Of a stretch of DNA of 64,000 nt, positions 15,614 through 24,591 are shown piece after piece; the first letter of the stretch is position 1, and every line of letters starts with the position of its first letter. The DNA is taken from assembly GCF_013410355.1 (NCBI RefSeq), contig NZ_JACCFI010000001.1:1240001-1304000 (forward strand). The letters run 5' to 3'. A model generated the notes under the pieces. The model saw only the letters and a list, made by a program, of their open reading frames with translations, ran no database searches and was not told where the DNA came from. Source of the DNA: Agromyces hippuratus (GTDB lineage Bacteria > Actinomycetota > Actinomycetes > Actinomycetales > Microbacteriaceae). A program made the translations under genes and the position numbers.

Positions 15614-18495
15614 CGGAGGGCCTCCTGGGTGCGCGAGACGGGTTCGAGGGTGCGGATGCCGCGGGCCGCGAGCTGCGGCGAGACCGCGGGCGGCACGGCG
15701 GACGCGCCGAGGCCGACGATCACCGTGACCTGGGCGGGAACGAGCACGGCGAGCGCATGCCAGAGCCCGCCCGTGGCCGAGCCCGGATCGTCGTCGAGGT
15801 CGATGACGACGGCCTTCGGCCGCTCGGCGAGCGCCGCCGCGACTGCGACGAGGGTGCGGGCTTCGACGCCCAGGGCGGAGAGCGGGGTCTCGGTCGTGAA
15901 CCGGGGCCCGTCGGGGCCGTGGCCGGCGGCTGCGGCCGCCCGCTCGGTCCACGATCGGACGAGCGAGTTGGACGGCGCGATGCGGTACCACGGGCGGGTG
16001 GCGTCGAGTCGGCCGGCGATGAGTTCGCCGACGGTGCCGCCCGGTGCGGCATCCGCTGCGACCTCGGCGATCGCGACGCCGCGCATGACCGTGCCCGCGC
16101 CCGAGGGCAGCGGGGAGCCGAGCACCGCGAGTCGGCCTCCGACCGGCGCGAGCCGGCCGGCGAGCGTCGCGGAGACGACCCGGCGGTCGACGGCCTCGCC
16201 CCGCACGACGAGCACGCCGCCGGCCGGCACCTCGACGGTCAGCGGGCCGATCGGTCGCTCGGGCAGCCCGAAGACGGCGGCCTCGGCGTTGACGGCGGCG
16301 GGGCGGGAGGCGGCCCACTCCTCCTGCTCGAGGTGGGTGCGCAGCCCTTCGCCCTCGATGTCGACGTTCGGCAGCACCCTCGCGAGCCACTTCGGCAGCC
16401 ACCAGGCCGCCTTGCCTGCGAGCGCCATGGCGGCGGGCACGAGCGTCATGCGCACGAGGAAGGCGTCGAAGGCGACGCCCACGGCGAGCGCGAACGCGAT
16501 GCCCTTGATCACGCCCGCGCCCTCGGGCACGAAGGCGAAGAAGACGAAGAACATGATGAGCGCGGCGGCGGTGACGACGCGCGCGGCGTGCTGGAAGCCG
16601 TGCACGACCGACTTTCGCGCGTCACCCGTCTTCACGAACTCCTCGCGCATGCCCGAGACGAGGAACACCTGGTAGTCCATCGCGAGGCCGAACAGCACCG
16701 CCATGAGCAGGATCGGCAGGAAGCTCAGGATCGGCCCCGGCTCGACGTGCAGCAGGTCGGCGAACCATCCCCACTGGAAGATCGCGACGGTGACGCCGAT
16801 CGCCCCGAATGCCGAGAGCAGGAAGCCGAGGGCGGCCTTGATCGGCACGAACACCGAGCGGAACACCATGAGCAGCAGCACGATCGAGAGCCCCACCACG
16901 ATGAGCGCGAACGGGATCAGGGCGTCGGCGAGCCGGTTCGAGATGTCGATCGCGACGGCCGTGTAGCCGGTGACGGCGATGGGCGTGCCGTAGTCGGCGG
17001 TGATCGACGGCTCGAGCTCGCGGATGTTCTCGACGAGCACCTTCGTCGCCGGGGCATCCGGTGCGCTCTCGGGGATGACCTGGATGATCGCGGTGTCGGC
17101 CGTCGGGTTCGGCAGCCCCTGGCCCACGAACGCGACGTCGTCGAGTTCGCCGATGCGCGCCCCGATCGCGTCGAGGTCGCCGAAGATGTCGGTCGTCTGG
17201 GTGATGTCGACGGTGACGATGAGCGGGCCGTTGTAGCCCGGCCCGAAGCCCTCGTCGATCATCTCGTACGCCTCGCGCTGGCTCGAGCCCTCGGTGCCCG
17301 AGCCGTTGGGCAGGTTGAGGTCGAGGCTGAGGGCCGGCACGGCGGCGGCGCCGAGCAGGCCGACCACGACCACGACGAACACGACGGGCGCCTTCAGCAC
17401 GAGGTCGACCCAGCGGCGGCCCATCGTGCGCTTGCCGCTGTCGTCGTCGGCGTTCGCGCGGCGGTGGGCGCGGCTGCCGGGCTTCGGCACGAGCTTGCGG
17501 CCGAAGACGCCGAGCAGCGCGGGCAGCAGGGTGACGGCACCCGCCACGGCGATGAGCACGGCGAATGCGGCGCCGATGCCCATGACGCTGAGGAACGGGA
17601 TGCCGACGACGAGGAGGCCGAGCAGGGCGATGATCACGGTGAGGCCCGCGAAGACCACGGCGCCGCCGGCGGTCGCGACCGCCTCTGCGGCCGACTCCTC
17701 GGGATCCTGACCGCGAGCGAGCTGGTTGCGATGCCGCGACAGGATGAAGAGCGCGTAGTCGATGCCGACGGCGAGGCCGATCATGACGGCGAGCATGGGC
17801 GCCGTCGAGGAGACCGTCGTGAACGCGGCCACGATCGAGATGCCGCCGAAGGCCGCGCCGACGCCGACGAGGGCGGTCAGCAGCGGCATGCCTGCCGCGA
17901 GGAGCGAGCCGAAGGTGATGATGAGCACGACCGCGGCGAAGAGCACGCCGAACACCTCGGTGATCGTCAGTCCGAAGCTCGTCTCCTGGAACACGTCGCC
18001 GCCGAACGCCACCGTGAGGCCGGCGTCGCTGCCGAGCTCGCCCGTGGCCTCGACGGCCTCGAGCGACTCGGGGGTGACATCGGTCACCTGGCCGTCGAAC
18101 TGGATCTGGATGTAGGCGGTGCGACCGTCGCCCGAGATCTGGTCGCCCGCGTACTCGTCGAACGGGCCGAGCACGCTCGCGACGCCGTCGACCTGTTCGA
18201 GCTCGGCCTCCATCGCCTCGATCGCGTCGCGCGCCGAGGCGGCCTCGACGGTCTCCCCGTCGGGAGCCTCGACGACGGCCTTGGCCGAGGCGCCCGCGGT
18301 CTCGGGGAACACGGCGGCGAGCTGGTCGATCGCCGTCTGCGACTCCGTGCCGGGGATGGCGAAGGAGTCCTGCAGCTGGCCGCCGAGGGCCAGGCCCGTG
18401 CCGAGCAGCCCGCCGAGCAGGAGCACCCAGGCGACGATGACGTACCAGGCGCGGCGGAACGCGAACCGGCCGATGCGGTGGAGGAGGAGAGCCAT
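15610..18495 (-). CDS. MMPL/RND-family exporter with a degenerate ABC-ATPase-like C-terminal domain
   Basis: 961 residues. Residues ~1-730 form a standard MMPL permease: N-terminal helix, extracellular loop, five-helix bundle, second loop and second bundle (containing GLAMDYQVFLVSG and the earlier GLAVGIDYALFILSRHRNQ). Residues ~742-961 are soluble and look like a decayed ABC ATPase: the Walker A position reads GEAVDRRV instead of GxxGxGKS/T, the signature position reads SALGVEAR, and the Walker B-like segment is PKAVVIDLDDD. It should not bind ATP normally. MMPL proteins use proton-motive force to export lipids or drugs. It is controlled by the upstream TetR gene (8-base gap) and coupled to the YhgE gene. 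Confidence 0.88.
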   Translation of the reverse strand: MALLLHRIGRFAFRRAWYVIVAWVLLLGGLLGTGLALGGQLQDSFAIPGTESQTAIDQLAAVFPETAGASAKAVVEAPDGETVEAASARDAIEAMEAELEQVDGVASVLGPFDEYAGDQISGDGRTAYIQIQFDGQVTDVTPESLEAVEATGELGSDAGLTVAFGGDVFQETSFGLTITEVFGVLFAAVVLIITFGSLLAAGMPLLTALVGVGAAFGGISIVAAFTTVSSTAPMLAVMIGLAVGIDYALFILSRHRNQLARGQDPEESAAEAVATAGGAVVFAGLTVIIALLGLLVVGIPFLSVMGIGAAFAVLIAVAGAVTLLPALLGVFGRKLVPKPGSRAHRRANADDDSGKRTMGRRWVDLVLKAPVVFVVVVVGLLGAAAVPALSLDLNLPNGSGTEGSSQREAYEMIDEGFGPGYNGPLIVTVDITQTTDIFGDLDAIGARIGELDDVAFVGQGLPNPTADTAIIQVIPESAPDAPATKVLVENIRELEPSITADYGTPIAVTGYTAVAIDISNRLADALIPFALIVVGLSIVLLLMVFRSVFVPIKAALGFLLSAFGAIGVTVAIFQWGWFADLLHVEPGPILSFLPILLMAVLFGLAMDYQVFLVSGMREEFVKTGDARKSVVHGFQHAARVVTAAALIMFFVFFAFVPEGAGVIKGIAFALAVGVAFDAFLVRMTLVPAAMALAGKAAWWLPKWLARVLPNVDIEGEGLRTHLEQEEWAASRPAAVNAEAAVFGLPERPIGPLTVEVPAGGVLVVRGEAVDRRVVSATLAGRLAPVGGRLAVLGSPLPSGAGTVMRGVAIAEVAADAAPGGTVGELIAGRLDATRPWYRIAPSNSLVRSWTERAAAAAGHGPDGPRFTTETPLSALGVEARTLVAVAAALAERPKAVVIDLDDDPGSATGGLWHALAVLVPAQVTVIVGLGASAVPPAVSPQLAARGIRTLEPVSRTQEALR

Positions 18496-18503
18496 GGGTC
18501 TGC

Positions 18504-19103
18504 CTATCGGGTCGGGCGGCCGTCGGCCGTCAGCAGGAGTTCGGAGAGCACGGAGATGAGGGCGTCGCGCACGTCGTCGTCGGCGAACTGCTGGTCGCCG
18601 TCGAGGAACGTCGCACCGGCGACGAGCGTGTAGGTGGCACCGGCGAGCGCAACGCCGAAGCGCATCTGCTCGGCGAGACTGGCGTCGTCGGCGCAGATCG
18701 AGTCGGCGAGACCGCGGATGGCGGTGTTCGCGCGTTCGATGACCGGCAGCCCGCGCAGCGATTGGCCCTGGTTCACGAAGGTGTGCACGGCCAGCCGGTT
18801 GCCGAGCAGGAAGTCGACGAATCGTTCGATGAAGACCGCCCGTGCGGCCGACGAACGACCGCCGGCGACGAAGTCGCCGAGCAGGGTCTCGAGCAGGTCG
18901 ATCGACGGGCCGATCGCGGCCTCGAGCAGGGCTTCCTTCGACGCGTAGTGGTAGAGCACGCTCGACTTCGAGTAGCCCGCGTGGTCGGCGATCTGCTGCA
19001 GCGAGCTCGCGGCGAAGCCGACGGTGGCGAACTGCTCGAGCGCGGCCTGGCGCAGCTCGTCGCTGGCCCGCACGCGGGAGGGAACTGGTGCATCGGAGGG
19101 CAT
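18504..19103 (-). CDS. TetR-family repressor of the MMPL/YhgE exporter
   Basis: 199 residues from ATG 19103 (MPSDAPVPSRVRASDELRQA). The N-terminal HTH (about residues 15-60) contains FAASSLQQIADHAGYSKSSVLYHY, typical TetR. An upstream extension of the frame is rejected because it would read through the operator. The gene heads the exporter operon, and a perfect palindrome with a second half-site lies 15-47 bases upstream of the start, so autoregulation and control of the exporter are likely. The ligand is unknown. Confidence 0.9.
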   Translation of the reverse strand: MPSDAPVPSRVRASDELRQAALEQFATVGFAASSLQQIADHAGYSKSSVLYHYASKEALLEAAIGPSIDLLETLLGDFVAGGRSSAARAVFIERFVDFLLGNRLAVHTFVNQGQSLRGLPVIERANTAIRGLADSICADDASLAEQMRFGVALAGATYTLVAGATFLDGDQQFADDDVRDALISVLSELLLTADGRPTR

Positions 19104-19117
19104 GATCCCACGGTAAT

Positions 19118-19150
19118 TGACCGATCGGTCAGCTCCTGCACGATCGGTCA
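19118..19150 (-). promoter_or_regulatory. TetR operator: palindrome plus extra half-site
   Basis: TGACCGATCGGTCA at 19118-19131 is a perfect 14-base palindrome. CGATCGGTCA repeats at 19141-19150. This is the common style of TetR-family operators and lies directly upstream of the TetR start, so it is probably bound by that protein. Confidence 0.75.
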
Positions 19151-19200
19151 GATTCACGGATGTCTCTCAGCCGCCGGAAACGGCACGGTAGCGTTGCGGC

Positions 19201-19389
19201 ATGCGCAAGTACCTCTTCAGCGGTGCCGTGATCGGCGCCATCCTCGGCGGCATCGGCGTGGTGAAGACCACGGCCACCGGCCCCCGCGACTGGCGACTGC
19301 TGCTCATGTGGGTGTCGTGGGCCGCGAGCCTCGCGATCGCGATCGGCACCGTCGCCGACGAGACCAAGCAGGGCGAGCTGGGCGAATAA
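19201..19389 (+). CDS. Small two-helix membrane protein
   Basis: 62 residues. There are two hydrophobic stretches (about 5-20 and 32-50) separated by a basic loop containing TTATGPRDW, and an acidic C-terminus. The membrane-protein-like composition and high third-position GC support a real gene. No clear Shine-Dalgarno sequence precedes the ATG, so translation may be leaderless. Function unknown. It is divergent from the TetR gene. Confidence 0.65.
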   Translation: MRKYLFSGAVIGAILGGIGVVKTTATGPRDWRLLLMWVSWAASLAIAIGTVADETKQGELGE

Positions 19390-19491
19390 CGGGGCCGCGC
19401 CGACGTTGCGCGGCGTGTCACTCGCAATCCGCTCCGACGTGCCCGAAACTGGGACGAACGACCCGAGACGAACCCACGAGAGGGGCCACCG

Positions 19492-19980
19492 ATGTTCCGC
19501 CGCTGGCGCCGTGCACGGCTTGCCGCCCAGGCCTCCGCCCATGTTGCCGCCCCGACTCCGCACCCTACTGCGGCAGACCTTCGCGGCGAGCACATCTTCG
19601 AACTGCTGAACTCGCGACTGTCCGAGTTCATCGGACCCGGCGGCGGCTGGTCGCTCGTGCGCAAGTCCGACGGCGACACCGACCGCATCTTCCACGCGAT
19701 GCTCACGCACCAGATCGCGGCCGAACTCACCCGCGTCATTCTCGAGGAGCGCGATTCCGTCGCGGTCGTCGTGCCGGCCGGTGAAGAGACCATGGCACTC
19801 GGCTGGGAGCCGTCTCCGCTCATCGTCTGGGCAGACCCGGTCGAGACGACCGCACCCGTCGAGGCCGCCGCGCAGTTCGACGTCGCCGACAAGCTGTTCG
19901 CCGAGGCATCCGTCGAGGTCGAGGCCGCAGCGCTGCCGACGATCGGCGCAGCCACGGCCCTCGAGGCACGCGCGGCCTGA
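19492..19980 (+). CDS. Hypothetical soluble protein
   Basis: 162 residues with a basic N-terminus (MFRRWRRARLAAQ) and an acidic, Ala/Glu-rich C-terminus. GAGAGGGG precedes the ATG at a good distance. The segment DLRGEHIFELLNSRLSEFIGP and later 'GWSLVRKSDGDTDRIFHAMLT' look like a folded domain, but I do not recognise a family. It stands alone upstream of the biotin operon. Confidence 0.65.
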   Translation: MFRRWRRARLAAQASAHVAAPTPHPTAADLRGEHIFELLNSRLSEFIGPGGGWSLVRKSDGDTDRIFHAMLTHQIAAELTRVILEERDSVAVVVPAGEETMALGWEPSPLIVWADPVETTAPVEAAAQFDVADKLFAEASVEVEAAALPTIGAATALEARAA

Positions 19981-20134
19981 ACCGGCCGGCGCCCCGCGCC
20001 GACCTGATCACGCGAGTGACCCCGCGCTCCAAAATCGACGGCGCATTCTTGTATCGCCAGCCGAGAACGCACTCCCCCGCTCCTCGTAGCGTGATTTCCG
20101 GGCAGTCGCCCGCACGCCACGAGAGGGGAACCCG

Positions 20135-20860
20135 TTGAGCTCCGCCCACAGCACCAGCCAGAGCACCAGCCCGGACACGACCGAGTCGGGCCCGACGGCC
20201 TCAGGGGCGCGCCCGCGCCGCAGCAGTGCTCGCGACCTCGCCCAGATCGCCGTCTTCGCCGCACTCATCGCCGCTCTCGGCCTGCCCGGGGCGCTCACGA
20301 TCGGCGGCACCGCGGTGCCGATCACGTTCCAGACCCTCGGCGTGATGCTCGCCGGCGCCATCCTCGGCGCGCGCAAGGGCACCCTCTCGGTGCTCCTCTT
20401 CATCGCGCTCGTCGCCGCCGGCCTGCCGCTGCTCTCGGGCGGCCGGGGCGGTCTCGGCGTCTTCGTCGGCCCGTCGGTCGGCTACCTCATCGGGTGGCTG
20501 CTCGGCGCCGCCGTCATCGGCTGGGCGACGGCTCGACTGCTGCCGCGCTACCCGGTCGTGCCGGCGCTCGCGTGGACCGCGCTCGGCGGCATCGTCGCGA
20601 TCTACCTCGTCGGGGTGCCCGTGTTCGCCGCGATCACCGGCACGCCGCTCGGCCTCGCGATCTCCGGATCGGCCGTGTTCCTCCCGGGCGACCTCCTCAA
20701 GGTCGTCGTGACCGTGTTCGTGGCGAAGGGCGTGCACCGGGCGTGGCCGGGACTCATCGAGCCGCGTTCGTGGCCGTGGGCGCCGCGACCGGGCGCGGTC
20801 GTCGCCGACCCGGCATCCGATTCGGCTTCCGACTCGACCGCCGCGGACCGCTCGGCGTGA
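20135..20860 (+). CDS. bioY: Biotin transporter substrate-binding (S) component
   Basis: 241 residues from TTG 20135, with GAGAGGGG 6 bases upstream. After a polar N-terminus of ~33 residues come six membrane helices. The early segment LTIGGTAVPITFQTLGVMLA and the later RGGLGVFVGPSVGYLIGW are BioY signatures. BioY binds biotin in the membrane and associates with the BioM/BioN energising module. It opens a five-gene operon (bioY, acyl-CoA ligase, thiolase, bioM, bioN) in which every stop overlaps the next start. The last base of the coding region forms GTGA with the ligase start. Confidence 0.93.
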   Translation: MSSAHSTSQSTSPDTTESGPTASGARPRRSSARDLAQIAVFAALIAALGLPGALTIGGTAVPITFQTLGVMLAGAILGARKGTLSVLLFIALVAAGLPLLSGGRGGLGVFVGPSVGYLIGWLLGAAVIGWATARLLPRYPVVPALAWTALGGIVAIYLVGVPVFAAITGTPLGLAISGSAVFLPGDLLKVVVTVFVAKGVHRAWPGLIEPRSWPWAPRPGAVVADPASDSASDSTAADRSA

Positions 20861-22101
20861 GCGACTGGCTGCGGGGACCGCGGGGCGGGGTCGCCCTCGC
20901 GTTCGGCGGCGACGCCGTGCGCTACGGCGAACTCGCCGACGCGGTCGCCGCGGCCGTGCTGCCGGGCGGCGACGGCCTCGTCGCCTGCCGGGTCGGCACC
21001 GACCCCATCCGTCTCATCACACTCGTGCTCGCCTGTCTCGAGCGCGGCCGCCCGGTGCTCGTCGGCGGTGACGCGGCCGCCGCCGAGCGGATCTCGGCCG
21101 ACCTGCCCCCCGGAACCGAGCTCGCACTGCTCACCTCGGGTTCGTCGGACCCCGCGGGCACCCCCCGAGCGGTCGCCCGCACGAACGCCTCCTGGCTGGC
21201 ATCGGCCGCCCCCCTCGCCGAGATCGCAGGCACCGGACCCGACGACCGGATCGCCGTGACCGGCCCGCTGCACGTCTCGATGCACCTCTACGCGGCGCTC
21301 CACGCCCTCTGGACGGGCGCAGCGGTCGGCGACGAGCTCCGCGGCGCGTCCACCCTCCACGCGACGCCGACGCGTCTGGCACGACTCCTCGAGGCCGACA
21401 CGCTGCCCGCCGCGGCGATCGTGGCCGGGGCCGCGATGAGCGACTCCCTGCGCGAGCGGGCGGCGGCTCGAGGCATCCGCGTGACCGAGTACTACGGCGC
21501 CGCCGAACTCTCGTTCGTCGCCGTCGGCCGGGGCGGCTCGCTCGCACCGTTCCCCGGCGTCGAGGTCGAACTCCGCCCGGCCGTCGCGGGCCGCGAACTC
21601 TGGGCGCGCTCCCCCTACCTCGCCCTCGGGGTCGTCGGCGGGGGCATGCTGCGCCGCGACGACGGCGGCTTCGCCACGGTGGGCGACCTCGCCGAGCCGA
21701 ACGGTCCCGAGACGTTCCGCATCACCGGGCGCGGCGACGCCGCGATCACGACCGCGGGCGCGACCGTGCTCGCCGAAGACGTCGAGGCGCGCATCCTCGC
21801 GCTGCCCGGGGTCGTCGCGGCCGTCGTGCTCGGCGAGACCGATGCGTTGCTCGGCGAACGCGTCGTCGCGGTCGTCGAGCTCGACGGCACGGCGGATGCC
21901 GCAGCCGTCGTCGCCGCCGCCCGGGAGCGCCTTCCCGTGGCCGAGCTGCCGCGACGCTGGTTCGTGAACGCCATCCCGACGACCGTCTCCGGCAAGCCGG
22001 CGCGCGGACTCCTGCAGGTCGCGCTCGCGGCGGGCACGCTCGGTCCGTCCATCCCGTCGCATGCGCCGCATCCGTCGCCGTCGGAACGGAGCGGCGCATG
22101 A
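20857..22101 (+). CDS. Short ANL-superfamily acyl-CoA ligase (AMP-forming) in the biotin operon
   Basis: 414 residues from GTG 20857, overlapping the bioY stop (GTGA). It carries the adenylation motifs in order: P-loop TSGSSDPAGTPRAV, a YYGAAE core, TVGDLAE, and the C-terminal catalytic Lys region VSGKPARG. At ~410 residues it is shorter than most acyl-CoA synthetases and nearer in size to MenE-like ligases. It should activate a carboxylic acid to its CoA thioester. Its place between bioY and bioMN suggests a biotin-related acid (pimelate, a biotin vitamer or biotin itself), but that is inference. An o-succinylbenzoate-CoA ligase role is less likely, as no menaquinone genes are near. Confidence 0.85.
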   Translation: MSDWLRGPRGGVALAFGGDAVRYGELADAVAAAVLPGGDGLVACRVGTDPIRLITLVLACLERGRPVLVGGDAAAAERISADLPPGTELALLTSGSSDPAGTPRAVARTNASWLASAAPLAEIAGTGPDDRIAVTGPLHVSMHLYAALHALWTGAAVGDELRGASTLHATPTRLARLLEADTLPAAAIVAGAAMSDSLRERAAARGIRVTEYYGAAELSFVAVGRGGSLAPFPGVEVELRPAVAGRELWARSPYLALGVVGGGMLRRDDGGFATVGDLAEPNGPETFRITGRGDAAITTAGATVLAEDVEARILALPGVVAAVVLGETDALLGERVVAVVELDGTADAAAVVAAARERLPVAELPRRWFVNAIPTTVSGKPARGLLQVALAAGTLGPSIPSHAPHPSPSERSGA

Positions 22102-23267
22102 CCCGCGAGACCGCTTCCGCGCCCGTCATCGTGGCCCCCAGGCGCTCGGCGATCGGCACGGCGGGGCGCAGCTTCGCCGCGCACACCGTCGACGCCCTCG
22201 CGGCCCCGGTGCTCGCCGAGGTGGCCGCGGCCGTCGCCCCGAGCGGCCTGCCGATCGACGACGTCGTGGTCGGCAACTGCATGGGACCTGGCGGTGACCT
22301 CGCCCGCGTCGCCGCGCTTCGGGCGGGGCTCGGCACCTCGGTGCCCGGGGTCACGGTCGATCGGCAGTGCGGCTCGGGACTCGATGCGGTCATGCAGGCG
22401 GCGGCCCGAGTCGGCGCCCGTCATGGCGAGCTGTTCCTCGCCGGCGGTGCGGAGTCGGCGTCGACGGCACCGCACCGGTCATGGCCGGAGACGGGCGAAC
22501 GCTATTCGCGCGCACCGTTCGCGCCGACCGGATTCCCCGATCCCGACATGGGCCCGGCGGCCGACCGGCTCGCTGCCGTCCGTGGCATCTCCCGCGAACG
22601 GCAGGACGCCTGGGCTGCCCGCTCGCACGCACGTGCTGCCGCAGCGCAGGCGAACGGCACGTTCGACGGTGAGATCGTCGCGATCGCAGGCGTCGAGCGG
22701 GACGACCGCCCCCGGGCCTCGATGAACGTGGCGCGGCTGGCGCGATTCGCGCCCGTGTTCACCGCCGACGCCGGCGCGGTCGACGACGCGGAAGGGTTCG
22801 GCACGGTGACCGCGGGCAACTCCTGCGGGTTCTCCGACGGTGCGGCGATGATGGCGGTCACAACCGGTCGAGCGGCACGCGAGCTCGGCCTCCCCTCACT
22901 GCGCATCGTGGCGACCGCCGTCACCGCAGGCGATCCCGCGCTGCCGGGCATCGGTGCGGCACCCGCGGCCCGCCTCGCGCTCGCACGCGCCGGCCTCCCG
23001 GCCGCCGGGCTCGGGTTCGTCGAGATCACCGAGGCCTTCGCCGCGCAGCTCCTCGCGGTCAGCGACGAACTCGAGCTCGACGAGACGATCATCTCGGCCG
23101 ACGGCGGCGCCATCGCACTCGGCCACCCGTGGGGCGCCTCGGGCGCCGTGCTGCTCGTGCGACTCGCCGCCCGCATGTTCGCCTCCGACGACGCCCGCCC
23201 GGGGCTCGCCGCCTGTTCGATCGGCGGCGGCCAGGGCATCGCCATGATCGTGGAACGGACCACATGA
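22098..23267 (+). CDS. Thiolase-family acyl-CoA acyltransferase in the biotin operon
   Basis: 389 residues; the ATGA overlap with the ligase indicates coupling. The catalytic nucleophile lies in DRQCGSGLDAVMQAA, the general-base His in GGAIALGHPWGASGA, and the second Cys near the end in ACSIGGGQGIA. The usual NEAFA loop reads TEAFA, an unusual Asn-to-Thr change at a position that normally helps hold a catalytic water. Thiolases cleave or form 3-ketoacyl-CoA. With the ligase just upstream, it could shorten an activated side chain by beta-oxidation or build a pimeloyl-type chain. The substrate is unproven. Confidence 0.88.
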   Translation: MTRETASAPVIVAPRRSAIGTAGRSFAAHTVDALAAPVLAEVAAAVAPSGLPIDDVVVGNCMGPGGDLARVAALRAGLGTSVPGVTVDRQCGSGLDAVMQAAARVGARHGELFLAGGAESASTAPHRSWPETGERYSRAPFAPTGFPDPDMGPAADRLAAVRGISRERQDAWAARSHARAAAAQANGTFDGEIVAIAGVERDDRPRASMNVARLARFAPVFTADAGAVDDAEGFGTVTAGNSCGFSDGAAMMAVTTGRAARELGLPSLRIVATAVTAGDPALPGIGAAPAARLALARAGLPAAGLGFVEITEAFAAQLLAVSDELELDETIISADGGAIALGHPWGASGAVLLVRLAARMFASDDARPGLAACSIGGGQGIAMIVERTT

Positions 23268-23953
23268 CCGAGATCGTCTTCGACCACGTCAGTCACCACT
23301 TCGATGCGGAGCGCGTCGTCGACGACGTCTCGCTGGTGCTCCGCGAGCACCGCATCGGCATCGTCGGCGCGAACGGTTCGGGCAAGTCGACGCTCGCCCG
23401 CATGATCAACGGCCTCGTCACGCCGACCGCCGGCCGCGTCTCGGTCGGCGGGCTCGACCTCGCCCGCCACGCGCGCGAGGTGCGCCGCCAGGTCGGCTTC
23501 GTGTTCACGAACGCCGACAACCAGATCGTGATGCCCACGGTGCGCGAGGACGTCGCGTTCACGCTGCGCCGGCACAAGCTCGAGAAGGCGGATGCCGCGG
23601 CGCGCGTCGACGCGGCCCTGCACCGGTTCGGACTCCACGAGCTCGCCGACCGCCCGGCGCACCGGCTCTCGGGCGGTCAGAAGCAGCTGCTGGCCCTCGC
23701 CTCGGTGCTCGTGGCGGAGCCGGCGGTGATCGTCGCCGACGAGCCCACCACGCTGCTCGATGCGCGCAACGCGCGGCTGGTGGCCGAGCATTTCGCCGAG
23801 TTGCCGCAGCAGCTCGTCGTCGTCAGCCATCAGCTCGAGCTGCTCGACGGGTTCGACCGCGTCATCGTGATGGAGGCCGGGCGGGTGATCGCCGACGATC
23901 GTCCCGACGTCGCACTCGAGGCCTATCGCGAGCTCATCGGCGGCCCGCGATGA
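23264..23953 (+). CDS. bioM: Energy-coupling factor ATPase for biotin uptake
   Basis: 229 residues; ATGA overlap with the thiolase stop. Complete ABC ATPase: Walker A GANGSGKST, Q-loop region FTNADNQIVMP, signature LSGGQKQ, Walker B VIVADEPTT and an H-loop VVSHQLE. Length and the 'NADNQIVMPTVREDVAF' stretch match BioM/EcfA ATPases that power S components such as BioY. Confidence 0.93.
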   Translation: MTEIVFDHVSHHFDAERVVDDVSLVLREHRIGIVGANGSGKSTLARMINGLVTPTAGRVSVGGLDLARHAREVRRQVGFVFTNADNQIVMPTVREDVAFTLRRHKLEKADAAARVDAALHRFGLHELADRPAHRLSGGQKQLLALASVLVAEPAVIVADEPTTLLDARNARLVAEHFAELPQQLVVVSHQLELLDGFDRVIVMEAGRVIADDRPDVALEAYRELIGGPR

Positions 23954-24543
23954 TCGGGGTCTTCCATCCCGGCCGCTCGCTCGTGCACCGCACCCCGGCG
24001 CTCGCGAAGCTCGGGCTGCTCGCCGTGCTCGTGACGGTGATCGCCCTGCAGACCTCGCTCGTCGCCCTCGCCGTGGCATCCGGCCTCGTTGCGGCCCTCT
24101 TCGTCGTCGCCCGGCTGCCGGTCGGGCTCGTCTGGCGGCAGATCGTCCCGATCCTGTGGCTCCTCGCCTTCGCCGTGCCCGTGCAGGTGATCTTCGGCGG
24201 GTGGGAGGCCGCGGCGACGATGGCGGTGCGGCTCGTGCTCGCCGTGGCCCTCGCGGCGCTCTACACGCTCACGACGCCCGTCACGGCGACGCTCGATGCC
24301 ATGCAGGCGCTGCTCCGGCCCCTCCGCCGCTGGATCGACGCCGACCGCGTCGGCCTCACGCTCGCGCTCACGATCCGGTGCGTGCCGCTCCTCGCCGACA
24401 TCGTGCGCGAGGTGCTCGAGGCGAGGAAGGCGCGCGGCGCCGAGGGATCGGTCATGGCGCTCGCCGTGCCGGTCATCGTGCGGGCGCTGCAGACCGCCGA
24501 GCACCTGGGGGATGCGCTGACCGCGCGCGGCTTCGACGACTGA
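23950..24543 (+). CDS. bioN: Energy-coupling factor transmembrane protein
   Basis: 197 residues, four to five membrane helices, ATGA overlap with bioM. The EcfT coupling-helix signature ARKARGAEGS is visible near residue 157, where an Ala-Arg-x motif contacts the ATPase. It completes BioMNY. The operon appears to end here, 89 bases before the convergent tRNA-Lys. Confidence 0.92.
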   Translation: MIGVFHPGRSLVHRTPALAKLGLLAVLVTVIALQTSLVALAVASGLVAALFVVARLPVGLVWRQIVPILWLLAFAVPVQVIFGGWEAAATMAVRLVLAVALAALYTLTTPVTATLDAMQALLRPLRRWIDADRVGLTLALTIRCVPLLADIVREVLEARKARGAEGSVMALAVPVIVRALQTAEHLGDALTARGFDD

Positions 24544-24591
24544 TGCCGAACCCGGGGTCCGGATCCGGCGACCGGAACATCGCCGGGAAAT

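Noticed and set aside
15757..18633. A 958-codon open frame opposite the MMPL gene
   Set aside because: Composition dominated by Asp/Arg/His/Glu repeats typical of a codon-bias shadow. The MMPL frame has clear membrane helices and motifs.
19980..20134. BirA or BioQ operator upstream of bioY
   Set aside because: No TTGTAAACC-type BirA site or TGAACnnnGTTCA BioQ palindrome was found in the 154-base gap.
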